This document shows, in pieces, positions 15,563 to 23,492 of a stretch of 33,039 nucleotides of DNA (its first letter is position 1; every line of letters begins with the position of its first letter). The notes under the pieces were generated by a model. The model ran no database searches and had not been told where the DNA came from. It was given only the letters and a program-made list of their open reading frames with translations. The position numbers and the translations under genes were made by a program. The stretch is from Burkholderiales bacterium (GTDB taxonomy: Bacteria; Pseudomonadota; Gammaproteobacteria; Burkholderiales; CAIKXV01): NCBI GenBank assembly GCA_014379045.1, contig JACMMK010000128.1, forward strand, positions 1-33,039, written 5' to 3'.

Positions 15563-15593
15563 TGAACAAACGTCGCCGGCTATTGAACAAACG
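15563..15593. repeat. Two 10-bp direct repeats, candidate operator
   Basis: TGAACAAACG occurs at 15563-15572 and 15584-15593, 21 bp apart start to start, which is two helical turns. A weaker copy (GGAACAGA) begins at 15618. They lie between the divergent M24 and Bug genes. Phased direct repeats are typical of a dimeric regulator's binding site; no regulator gene is adjacent. Confidence 0.4.
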
Positions 15594-15646
15594 CGGCTGC
15601 CTGGAACCGATGCCTCTGGAACAGACCCGATAGAATAGGAATGATC

Positions 15647-16666
15647 ATGCGATGTTACCGACCTTCGAAGCGTTCCGGCGTCCTGCGGCGTCATGCGCTG
15701 TCACTCGCAGGTCTCGCTGCAATGCTCGGGTCGGTCCTGCCCCGCGCCGGTCCGGTGTTTGCCCAAGCCTGGCCGTTGAAGCCCGTTCGCATCGTCCACG
15801 GCTTCGCGCCGGGCAGCGCGATCGACGTGTCGATCCGGCCTCTCGCCGCGCAACTTTCCGAACAGTTCGCGCAGACCTTCTCGGTGGAGCCGCGCCCGGG
15901 TGCGACGGGTCAGCTCGCCAACGAACTCGTATCGAAGTCGACCCCGGATGGTTATGTGCTGCTAGCTGCACCCGGCACCTCGCTCACTTCGGCGCCACAG
16001 TTGCAGAAGGCGCCTTACGATCCTCTGAAGGACTTCGCGCCGGTCGCGATGATTACCGCGTTCTCGTACCTGCTCGTCGCGCATCCCGCCGTTCCCGCGA
16101 AGAGCGCGCGCGAACTCGTCGCGCTCGCGCGTGCGAAGCCCGGCTACCTCACGTTCGGCTCCACTGGCATCGGCAGCGGCTTCCATCTGGCCGGTGAACT
16201 GTTCGCCTCGCTCGCCGGCGTCAAGCTCGTCCATGTCCCGTACCGGGGTGGAGGCAGCGCCGCGATGCCCGATCTGGTCAGTGGACGGGTCGACCTGATG
16301 TGGGACAGCTACGGCACCGTGCGCACGCAGGTATTGGCCGGCAAGCTGCGCGCGATCGGCGTGACCGGCGCGACCCGCATCGCGGCACTCGCCGACGTGC
16401 CGACGATCGCCGAGAGCGGGCTCCCGGGCTACGACCTGGTCGGCTGGCACGGAGTGCTCGCACCTGGCGGTGCCTCCCGAGAGGTCGTCGAGCGCCTGAA
16501 CACCACGATCAACCGAACACTCGATCGCGCCGATCTGCGCGCGCTCTGGACCCAGCAGGGTTTCGAGACGCCGCAGCTGACGCCCGAGCAGTTCGACCAG
16601 CGTATCCGCCGCGACTTCGAGTTGTACGGAAAGCTTATCAAGACGATCGGCCTGCGCGCCCAATGA
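15647..16666 (+). CDS. Bug family tripartite tricarboxylate transporter-type binding protein
   Basis: The product (339 aa from ATG 15647) has an N-terminal signal sequence ending near PVFAQA and the Bug hallmarks WPLKPVRIVHGFAPGSAIDVSIRPLA, TPDGYVLL, YDPLKDFAPVAMI, VHVPYRGGGSAAMPDLVSGRVDLM and the C-terminal TPEQFDQRIRRDFELY. Bug proteins bind small organic acids or amides in the periplasm; most lack a dedicated transporter nearby, and none is visible here. ATG 15647 is preferred over 15641 because AGGA lies six bases ahead. It is divergent from the M24 gene and 31 bp ahead of the ABC-F gene. Confidence 0.93.
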   Translation: MRCYRPSKRSGVLRRHALSLAGLAAMLGSVLPRAGPVFAQAWPLKPVRIVHGFAPGSAIDVSIRPLAAQLSEQFAQTFSVEPRPGATGQLANELVSKSTPDGYVLLAAPGTSLTSAPQLQKAPYDPLKDFAPVAMITAFSYLLVAHPAVPAKSARELVALARAKPGYLTFGSTGIGSGFHLAGELFASLAGVKLVHVPYRGGGSAAMPDLVSGRVDLMWDSYGTVRTQVLAGKLRAIGVTGATRIAALADVPTIAESGLPGYDLVGWHGVLAPGGASREVVERLNTTINRTLDRADLRALWTQQGFETPQLTPEQFDQRIRRDFELYGKLIKTIGLRAQ

Positions 16667-16697
16667 CTGCAGTGCGCTTCACAGGCCAGCGCGCGCG

Positions 16698-18608
16698 ATG
16701 CTGATCGGGTTGAATCGTGTCGCCCTCGGATTCGGCGCGGGGTTATTGCTCGACTCGGCCGAGTTCACGCTGCGCGCCGGCGAACGCGTTGGCCTGATCG
16801 GTCGCAACGGCAGCGGCAAGTCGACGCTGCTGAAACTGATCGCAGGGCGGATCGACGCCGACAGCGGGGAAGTCGTGCGCAGCCCCGGCCTGCGCTGCAC
16901 CCTGCTCGATCAGGAGCCGGTGTTCGCGCCGGGCCTCACCGTCGAGCAGGTGATCGCAGGCGGCTTCGGCGAGATCGCCGACGTGTTCGCCGAACATCAC
17001 GCACTCGCGCACAACGATGCCGAAGCGGCCAGCGCGGCAGACTCCGCACGGTTGCACGATCTGCACGACCGACTCGACGCCGAGCGGGGCTGGGACCTCC
17101 CCGCGCGGATCGGCTCGTTGCTGCTCACGCACGGCTTCGACGGCGCGGCCGCGTTCGACGCGCTTTCGGGTGGCGGCCGGAAGCGCGTTGCCCTGGTGCG
17201 CGCGCTCGCCGGCGATCCCGACGTGTTATTGCTCGACGAGCCGACCAACCATCTCGATCTGGACGCGATCGAATGGCTCGAGAACACGCTGCTCGCGTTT
17301 CGCGGGGCGGTGATCGTGGTCAGCCACGACCGGCGTTTCCTCGATCGCGTGATCTCGCGCATCATCGAACTCGACCGCGGACAGCTGGCGAGCTATCCCG
17401 GATCGTTCCGCGACTACAAGACGCGCAAGGCGCAGCAACTCGCCGACGAATCGGTGTCGCAGGCGCGCTTCGACAAGCGCCTGGCCGAAGAGGAAGTCTG
17501 GATCCGCAAGGGTATCGAAGCGCGGCGCACGCGCAACGAGGGGCGCGTGCGCCGCCTCGAGCAGTTGCGTCGGGATCGCGCTGCGCGCCGCGATCGGATC
17601 GGCCAGGTCGGATTCCGTCTGAATTCGGGAGATGCGTCGGGCGAACTGGTGGCCGAGCTCGACCACGTTTCGATCGCGCTCGGCGGACGCACGTTGATTC
17701 GCGATTTCTCGACGCGCATCGTGCGCGGCGATCGGATCGGCCTGATCGGCCCGAATGGCGCGGGCAAGACCACGCTGCTGCGCATCCTGCTCGGCGAACT
17801 CGCTGTCGACACGGGTAGCGCACGGCTTGGCACACGGCTCGAGATTGCTTACTTCGACCAGTTTCGCGCACAACTCGACCCGCTGGCGCGCTTGACCGAC
17901 GTGGTCAGCCCCGGCTCGGACTTCGTCGAGATCGGGGGCGCGCGTCAGCACGTGATCGGGTATCTCGCCGAGTTCCTGTTCCCGCCCCAGCGCGCGCGCT
18001 CACCGGTGTCGGCGCTGTCCGGGGGCGAGCGCAACCGGCTGCTGCTCGCCCGACTGTTCGCGCGCCCTGCGAACCTGCTGGTGCTCGACGAGCCGACGAA
18101 CGATCTCGATATCGAGACCCTCGACCTGCTCGAAGCCCTGCTCGCGGAGTACCGCGGCACGGTGCTCGTGGTCAGTCACGATCGCGAGTTCCTCGACAAC
18201 GTGACGACCCAGGTGATTGCGTTCGCCGGGGCCGGCGAGCTGATCGAGATCGCCGGCGGGTACAGCGATTGGCAACGCTATCGTGCAGGTAAGGCGGGCG
18301 AGGACGCCGGCACCATCGGCGTCGAGCCGACCGGTTCATCGGTCGCGCCAGACGCGCCATCCAGACCGGCGCGCGCGCGGCTGAGCTTCAAGGAGTCGCG
18401 CGAACTCGACGCGATGCCATCGACGATCGAGGCGATCGAAGCGCAACTCGCGGGACTGAACCAGCGCCTTGCCGATCCTTCGGTCTACGCCGGCGATCCG
18501 AACGAGATCCGCACGCTCAGAGGACAGGTCGCGACATTCGAATCCCAGCTCGTCGGTGCCACCGAGCGCTGGGATCTGCTCGAGCGCAAGGCACGCGGCG
18601 CCGCGTGA
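16698..18608 (+). CDS. uup: ABC-F family ATPase, Uup type
   Basis: The 636-aa soluble protein has two ABC ATPase domains. The first has Walker A GRNGSGKS (35-42), signature LSGGGRKR near 156 and Walker B LLLDEPTNHLD near 177. The second has GPNGAGKTT near 350, LSGGERNR near 440 and LLVLDEPTNDLD near 458. The linker between them is basic and helical (RKGIEARRTRNEGRVRRLEQLR). The C-terminal tail of about 75 residues is helical and charged (ELDAMPSTIEAIEAQLAGL), matching the Uup C-terminal domain. There are no membrane spans, as expected for ABC-F proteins that act on ribosomes or nucleic acids. It starts 31 bp after the Bug gene and is followed after 22 bp by a small membrane-protein gene. Confidence 0.93.
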   Translation: MLIGLNRVALGFGAGLLLDSAEFTLRAGERVGLIGRNGSGKSTLLKLIAGRIDADSGEVVRSPGLRCTLLDQEPVFAPGLTVEQVIAGGFGEIADVFAEHHALAHNDAEAASAADSARLHDLHDRLDAERGWDLPARIGSLLLTHGFDGAAAFDALSGGGRKRVALVRALAGDPDVLLLDEPTNHLDLDAIEWLENTLLAFRGAVIVVSHDRRFLDRVISRIIELDRGQLASYPGSFRDYKTRKAQQLADESVSQARFDKRLAEEEVWIRKGIEARRTRNEGRVRRLEQLRRDRAARRDRIGQVGFRLNSGDASGELVAELDHVSIALGGRTLIRDFSTRIVRGDRIGLIGPNGAGKTTLLRILLGELAVDTGSARLGTRLEIAYFDQFRAQLDPLARLTDVVSPGSDFVEIGGARQHVIGYLAEFLFPPQRARSPVSALSGGERNRLLLARLFARPANLLVLDEPTNDLDIETLDLLEALLAEYRGTVLVVSHDREFLDNVTTQVIAFAGAGELIEIAGGYSDWQRYRAGKAGEDAGTIGVEPTGSSVAPDAPSRPARARLSFKESRELDAMPSTIEAIEAQLAGLNQRLADPSVYAGDPNEIRTLRGQVATFESQLVGATERWDLLERKARGAA

Positions 18609-18630
18609 GTCGATTCCGGGGGAATGACGC

Positions 18631-19104
18631 ATGGCCACCGATGCGATCGTTTCGATTCCGGTGACCGTGCTGTTTTCGATGCTGGCCGACCGTGTCGCGT
18701 GGGGCGCACTCGCCATCGCTGCGACACTCGGTGCGATGGTGTTCTTCTCGGCGTTCATCACGCCGTTGGTGTTCATCAGGCTCAACCCGCAGATCGCCGC
18801 ACGTTTCATTCGTGCGCTGTTCCCGTGGTACTACGCGTTCGGGGTAATCGGGAGCGGCAGCGCGGCGCTGCTTTGCGCAGCGCATGCACCGATCGCCTCC
18901 GCCTTGACGTTCGTCGTCTGCCTCGCGTTCATCGTGGCGAGGCAGGCGCTGCTCCCGGCCATTAACGCGGCGCGCGACGCGGCGATGAGCGATTCGACGA
19001 TCGCACGCCGCTTCGAACGCCTGCACCGCGCCAGCGTCGCGCTCAATGTCCTGCAGATGCTTCTGCTCGCGCTCGCTTTCGCATTTGCGTTCCATCGCGC
19101 CTGA
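18631..19104 (+). CDS. DUF4149-like integral membrane protein
   Basis: The 157-aa protein has about four membrane spans (around 22-50, 65-82, 86-104 and 133-153). The order FFSAFITPLVFIRLNPQIAARFIRALFPWYY in the first half and RRFERLHRASVALNVLQML in the last helix fits the DUF4149/TMEM205-like family, whose function is unknown. ATG at 18631 follows a G-rich stretch. It lies 22 bp after the ABC-F gene and is convergent with cynS. Confidence 0.75.
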   Translation: MATDAIVSIPVTVLFSMLADRVAWGALAIAATLGAMVFFSAFITPLVFIRLNPQIAARFIRALFPWYYAFGVIGSGSAALLCAAHAPIASALTFVVCLAFIVARQALLPAINAARDAAMSDSTIARRFERLHRASVALNVLQMLLLALAFAFAFHRA

Positions 19105-19137
19105 GGCCACGCCGCGTTTGGAGGACGCACGGGGACT

Positions 19138-19626
19138 TCAATACGTCTTGTACGGCAGAAACTTGCCGCTCAACACGACCTTCACCCGATCGCCCTTGGG
19201 ATCGGGCTCGCGCGTGATATCCATCGAGAAGTCGATCGCGCTCATGATGCCGTCGCCGAATTCCTCGTGGATCAGCTCCTTGATCGTCGTACCGTAGACG
19301 TTGACGATCTCGTACCAACGATAGATCAGGGGGTCGGTGGGTATGGCGCTCGGCAGCGATCCCTTGTACGGCACGACTTGCAGGAGCGTGATCGCCTCCT
19401 TCGACAACCCGAGCATGCGTCCGAGCGTATCGGCCTGCTTCTTCGTGAGCGTCATCTGTCCGAGGCAGGCGGCGGTGACCCATTCCTTGCTCTCGCCGAC
19501 GCGGCGCGCGATGTCGGCCCACTTGAGCGCCTTCTGGATCTTGATCGAGACGATCTGCGCGGTGACATCGTCGCGCGTCATCGGTCGCGGGTTGGTAAGC
19601 ATCGCGTCGTTCAGGTCTCGCTTCAT
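19138..19626 (-). CDS. cynS: Cyanate hydratase (cyanase)
   Basis: Cyanase converts cyanate and bicarbonate to carbamate and CO2, the carbamate then decaying to ammonia and CO2. The 162-aa product has the helix-turn-helix-like N-terminal domain (about 25-85, KWADIARRVGESKEWV) and the catalytic C-terminal domain. The active-site residues Arg103, Glu106 (YRWYEIVNVYG) and Ser129 (DGIMSAIDF) match Arg96, Glu99 and Ser122 of the E. coli enzyme. Length is normal. ATG 19626 has GGAG seven bases upstream. It is the last gene of the cyanate ABC operon, 75 bp after the ATPase gene. Confidence 0.97.
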   Translation of the reverse strand: MKRDLNDAMLTNPRPMTRDDVTAQIVSIKIQKALKWADIARRVGESKEWVTAACLGQMTLTKKQADTLGRMLGLSKEAITLLQVVPYKGSLPSAIPTDPLIYRWYEIVNVYGTTIKELIHEEFGDGIMSAIDFSMDITREPDPKGDRVKVVLSGKFLPYKTY

Positions 19627-19701
19627 CGGTCATCTCCTTCGTCAGGGGTGGCTTCGTCTACGTCACGGATGCGTCGCTTCGCCGCGTAGCGCGCCGAGGC
19701 G

Positions 19702-20658
19702 TCACTTCGCCGCGTACAGCGCCGGGTTGTCCGGCGCGTGGGAAGGCCCGTGCGCCGAGAGCGCGTCGAGCCCTGCGGGGCCACCTTGCGGCATCGCGGG
19801 CGCGGGATCGTGCAGACCGGGGCGCAACACCGGCGGGCTCGCCGGATCGAAGCCGGCCAGCGTCTCGTCGCGGAACGTCTTGGAACGGTTCACCAGGAAG
19901 TCGACCAGATGATTGCGGATCCGGTAGAACTGCGGATCCTTGTGCAGCGTCGGCCGGCTGCGCGTACGCGGCATCGTGTTGACGACCACCTCGGCGATCC
20001 GCGCATCGGGCGCGTTCGTCATCAGCAGGATCCGGTCGGCCAGCAAGATCGCTTCGTCGACGTCGTGCGTGATCATGAACACGGTCTGGCGGGTCTGCGC
20101 GCAGATCTTCAGCAGTTCGTCCTGGATCACCCCGCGCGTAAGCGCATCGAGCGCGCCGAACGGTTCGTCGAGCAGCAGCATCTTCGGCTCGATCGCAAAG
20201 GCGCGCGCGATGCCGACGCGCTGCTTCATGCCACCGGAGAGTTCAGCCGGCCGCTTGTGCTCGGACCCGCACAGACCCACCATCGACAGATACTGGTCGC
20301 ACACCGCCTTCACCCGCCGCGCGTCGTACCCGGGCCAGCGCGAGCGCACCGCGAAGGCCACGTTCTTCTCCGCCGACAACCACGGCATCAGCGCGTGGCC
20401 CTGGAACACCACGCCCCGATCGAGGCTCGGGCCGCGCACTTCACGTCCGTCCATGAACACGTAACCACTGCTCGCGTGATCGAGGCCCGCCAGTACGTTC
20501 AGGATCGTCGACTTGCCACAGCCCGAGTGGCCGATGATGCAGACGAACTCGCCTTCGCCGACGGTGAAGTTGACTTGATCGAACACGGTGAGCGGTGGCG
20601 CCCCGCGCTGCGCGGCAAACACCTTGCGCAGGTTCTCGACGGTCAGGAAGGCACTCAC
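19702..20658 (-). CDS. cynD: Cyanate/nitrate-type ABC transporter ATP-binding protein
   Basis: The 318-aa protein is an importer ATPase of the NrtD/SsuB/TauB class. It has Walker A GHSGCGKST, Q-loop VVFQGHALMPWL, signature LSGGMKQRVGIARA, Walker B MLLLDEPFGALD and the switch His in FMITHDVDEA. The C-terminal 60 residues are an extra Pro/Ala-rich tail. GTG 20658 starts seven bases after the permease stop. It powers cyanate import for CynS; nitrate or nitrite are alternative substrates for this family, but the neighbouring cyanase favours cyanate. Confidence 0.93.
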   Translation of the reverse strand: MSAFLTVENLRKVFAAQRGAPPLTVFDQVNFTVGEGEFVCIIGHSGCGKSTILNVLAGLDHASSGYVFMDGREVRGPSLDRGVVFQGHALMPWLSAEKNVAFAVRSRWPGYDARRVKAVCDQYLSMVGLCGSEHKRPAELSGGMKQRVGIARAFAIEPKMLLLDEPFGALDALTRGVIQDELLKICAQTRQTVFMITHDVDEAILLADRILLMTNAPDARIAEVVVNTMPRTRSRPTLHKDPQFYRIRNHLVDFLVNRSKTFRDETLAGFDPASPPVLRPGLHDPAPAMPQGGPAGLDALSAHGPSHAPDNPALYAAK

Positions 20659-20665
20659 GCGGCGC

Positions 20666-21523
20666 TCAATCCTGGTAGTCGACCAGGCGAGTCAACTGTC
20701 CGAACACCATGTCGAGGAGCATCCCGACGACGCCGATCATCAGGATCGCGAAGATCACGTTGGTCAACGACAGGTTGTTCCACTCGTTCCACACGAAGTA
20801 ACCGATACCGGTGCCGCCGACCAGCATCTCTGCGGCAACGATGACCAGCCAGGCGATACCCATCGATATCCGCATGCCGGTCAGGATCGTCGGCGCGGCC
20901 GCAGGCAGCACCACCCGCAACGCAGTGCGCCCCGGCCCGACTTCGAGGGTTTTCGCCACGTTCAGCCAGTCGCGCCGCACCGAGGCGACGCCATGCGCGG
21001 TGTTGAGCAACATCGGCCAGACCGAACAGATGAAGATCACGAAGATTGACGAGATCGTCGAATCCTTGATCGTGAACAGCGCGAGGGGCATCCAGGCCAG
21101 CGGCGAGATCGGCTTCAGGATCTGGATGAACGGATTCAGCGCGCGGTACAGCAACGGCGACATGCCGATCGCGAATCCGAGCGGGATCGCCACCAGCGCG
21201 GCGAGCGAGAAGCCGAGCATCACGCGCGCGATCGAGTACCCGACCTGGATCCCCACGCCCTTGTCGTTCGGGCCATTGTCGTAGAACGGATCGGACAGAT
21301 GCTTGAGGATCGCGGTACCCATCTGCTCGAGCGTGGGTAACCCCGACGTCGTCTGTCCCTTGCCGCCCATCAGGCGTGCGTATTCCGGATCGGCGAACTG
21401 CGGGGGCGCGACCGGTGCGGTGGCGTAGCGATACAGGAGCAACAGCAGCGCGAAGATCGCGATCGACAATAGCGCTGCGCGCAGCTGTTGCGACCGGACC
21501 GTGCTTTCCAGGAAACGAACCAC
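20666..21523 (-). CDS. cynB: Cyanate/nitrate-type ABC transporter permease
   Basis: The 285-aa protein has about six membrane spans. The region containing LKPISPLAWMPLALFTIKDS is the NrtB/SsuC-type conserved loop that faces the ATPase, followed by the AAAPTILTGMRISMGIAWLVIVAAEML segment. An Ala/Pro-containing periplasmic loop after the first span carries FADPEYARLMGGKGQ. The start is GTG 21523, five bases after the binding-protein stop, indicating one operon. It forms the channel for cyanate uptake. Confidence 0.93.
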   Translation of the reverse strand: MVRFLESTVRSQQLRAALLSIAIFALLLLLYRYATAPVAPPQFADPEYARLMGGKGQTTSGLPTLEQMGTAILKHLSDPFYDNGPNDKGVGIQVGYSIARVMLGFSLAALVAIPLGFAIGMSPLLYRALNPFIQILKPISPLAWMPLALFTIKDSTISSIFVIFICSVWPMLLNTAHGVASVRRDWLNVAKTLEVGPGRTALRVVLPAAAPTILTGMRISMGIAWLVIVAAEMLVGGTGIGYFVWNEWNNLSLTNVIFAILMIGVVGMLLDMVFGQLTRLVDYQD

Positions 21524-21528
21524 GCGAC

Positions 21529-22956
21529 TCAGGTGCGCCGAATCGCGAAGCTGTTGATGTACTGGTCAACGCCCTTGGTGGGGTCGAACTCCTTACCCAT
21601 GACCTTGATCCGCGGATAGGCGTCTTTCGGCGCGGTCATCTTCAGTTCGCCCATCGCCTTGCGGGCATCGGTGATCATGAACACTTCTTCGGCGATCTGC
21701 CGATAGTTGACGTCGCCCTTCACGTAACCCCAGCGCTTCATCTGGGAGAGGATCCACACCGCCATCGTGCCCCACGGGAACGGGTCGAAGTCCACGCGGT
21801 TCGGCTCCTTGCGCACGTTGCCCAGGCCGTCGGCGAAGGTGCCGGTCAACACCTGCTCGATCACTTCGTAGGGCTGGTTCAGATACTGCGCCGGGGCGAT
21901 CGCGTTGGCGATCAACGGACGATGTTTCGGATCGCGGGCCATCGCATGCGCGTTCAGGATCGCGCGATAGAGCGCGGCGAAGGTGTTCGGATGCTGGCGA
22001 ATCCAATCGTCGGACACGCCGAACGCGCAGCAGGGATGTCCGTCCCACAGTTCGCGGGTAAGCAGATGGATGAAGCCGATGCCGTCGTAGACCGCACGCT
22101 GGTTGAACGGTTCGGGTCCGAGAAAGCCGTCGATATTGCCTGCGCGCAGGTTCGCCACCATCTCCGGTGGCGGCGTCACGCGGATCTGGATGTCCTTGTC
22201 CGGGTCGAGTCCCGCTTCGGCGACGTAGTAGCGCAGCAGGAAGTTGTGGATCGAGTATTCGAACGGCACCGCGAAGCGCATCCCCTTCCAGGTCTTCGGA
22301 TCGCGTCGGTCCTTGAACTTCTGGTGCAGCGTGATCGCCTGCCCGTTGATGTTCTGGATCGTCGCCACGTTGATACCGGTTGCGACCGAGCCGAGCCCGA
22401 GCGAGATCGACAAGGGCATCGGCGAGAGCATGTGCGAGGCGTCGAACTCCTTGTTGATCATCTTGTCGCGCACCAGGGCCCAGCCGGCGGTGCGCTGCAA
22501 TTCGACGTTTAGCCCTTCGCGCTCGTAGAAGCGCAGCGGATGCGCCATGATCAACGGCGTCGCGCAGGTAATCGAGACGAAGCCGATCTGCAGCGATTTC
22601 TTCTCGAGCGCGAGCTTGGTGTCCTGGGCGATCGCCTGCATCGCGCCGATCGGCAGGACCGAGGCGATCGCGCTCATCGCCGTGCGTGCGCCTACCGCCT
22701 GCAGGAACCGACGCCGCACTTCATCGCGAGGGAAGAGCGCCCGCACGACCGTCTGTTCGATCACCCGATTGCCCGCCGACTCGGTCGCCGCGTTGCCGTC
22801 GAACCAGGTCTGCGGCGCGTCCGATGCATCTGCCGTCGCGCTGCGCGCGCCGAACCCGACCGCCTGTGCGTCATGCTCCGATTGCGTTGCGTGATGGCCG
22901 CACTCGCAGGCAGCAAGGGAGAGCGACGGGTCGAACGGGTTGTCGAAGGCAGGCAC
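21529..22956 (-). CDS. cynA: Cyanate/nitrate-type ABC transporter substrate-binding protein, Tat-exported
   Basis: The 475-aa protein belongs to the NrtA/CmpA/CynA binding-protein family. The ligand-binding part covers about residues 112-475, with KSLQIGFVSITCATPLIMA, NINGQAITL, MRFAVPFEYSIHNFLLRYY and GFLGPEPFNQRAV. Before it is a twin-arginine signal (RRRFLQAVGA, Arg81-83, then a hydrophobic stretch to about 109). Ahead of the signal lies an unusual 80-residue extension with NPFDP and CECGHHATQSEH (Cys17, Cys19, His21, His22, His28), which looks like a metal-binding motif. The GTG start has GGAG six bases upstream, so the extension is real. As the first gene of the operon it captures cyanate (or a related anion) in the periplasm. 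Confidence 0.9.
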   Translation of the reverse strand: MPAFDNPFDPSLSLAACECGHHATQSEHDAQAVGFGARSATADASDAPQTWFDGNAATESAGNRVIEQTVVRALFPRDEVRRRFLQAVGARTAMSAIASVLPIGAMQAIAQDTKLALEKKSLQIGFVSITCATPLIMAHPLRFYEREGLNVELQRTAGWALVRDKMINKEFDASHMLSPMPLSISLGLGSVATGINVATIQNINGQAITLHQKFKDRRDPKTWKGMRFAVPFEYSIHNFLLRYYVAEAGLDPDKDIQIRVTPPPEMVANLRAGNIDGFLGPEPFNQRAVYDGIGFIHLLTRELWDGHPCCAFGVSDDWIRQHPNTFAALYRAILNAHAMARDPKHRPLIANAIAPAQYLNQPYEVIEQVLTGTFADGLGNVRKEPNRVDFDPFPWGTMAVWILSQMKRWGYVKGDVNYRQIAEEVFMITDARKAMGELKMTAPKDAYPRIKVMGKEFDPTKGVDQYINSFAIRRT

Positions 22957-23492
22957 TCGGAGCTCCGATCGGAGGGTGGGTCAGCCCCCGGAGGAAGCAG
23001 CAGTCATGCCAGCCGGGCAATGGTGGTGCGAAATGCCGTGCGCGCACGCTTCGCGTCGAGCCACCCCCGTTCGATGGTGCAACCCCGCGCACCCGCGCAC
23101 CATCGTGCAGCGTGACGGTCGAGGGGGTGACGCCGTCATCTCGATCGACTAAATAGGGCTGCCCTATCGGTGAAGAACGTCTGCCTGCGTGCCTCTCGTA
23201 AGGGCCTGACCCTGAGCGCGCGCGCTCCGTCGTCGATGTCGCGGGAGGCGCCGCGATGCATGGACATCCAACAGGCGGAGTCGGTCGTATCGGCGATGCG
23301 CTGCGACTGCCGTACTTGCGGGAGTGGCTTCCGCGGGGTCTGTCCTCTTTCGCATCGTTCGCTCGGAGGCTTGCATGGGCTGCGCAACGTTTCGAACAAT
23401 CCATGCTTGCGCCTGATATCAGGCCCTGAGCGCGCGCACCAGGCGGTTCCCGAATACTCGAAGTGATCCCGAACTACACATAGGAGACTGAG
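22957..23492. promoter_or_regulatory. 536-bp intergenic region with several palindromes
   Basis: No convincing gene is seen between cynA and the DUF4394 gene. The region holds CTCCGATCGGAG (22963-22974) at the cynA ribosome-binding site, TGACGCCGTCA (23128-23138), a 15-bp palindrome ATAGGGC-T-GCCCTAT (23153-23167) and a 14-bp palindrome GCCTGATATCAGGC (23411-23424). A direct repeat CCCTGAGCGCGCGC occurs at 23210-23223 and 23424-23437. It must hold both divergent promoters, but I could not place their hexamers with confidence. Confidence 0.5.
23153..23167. promoter_or_regulatory. 15-bp palindrome, candidate operator
   Basis: ATAGGGC-T-GCCCTAT is a perfect inverted repeat with one central base, in a locally AT-rich spot of an otherwise GC-rich region. 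It lies about 200 bp upstream of the cynA start. It may bind a regulator of the cyanate operon; none is encoded next to it. Confidence 0.4.

Noticed and set aside
14300..15565. 421-codon plus-strand frame opposite the M24 gene
   Set aside because: It is antisense to a recognisable M24 protein and shows no family motif.
23076..23100. Possible sigma54 promoter for cynA on the minus strand
   Set aside because: A TTGCA element is present, but the GG of the -24 element is one base too far away, so the spacing does not fit.
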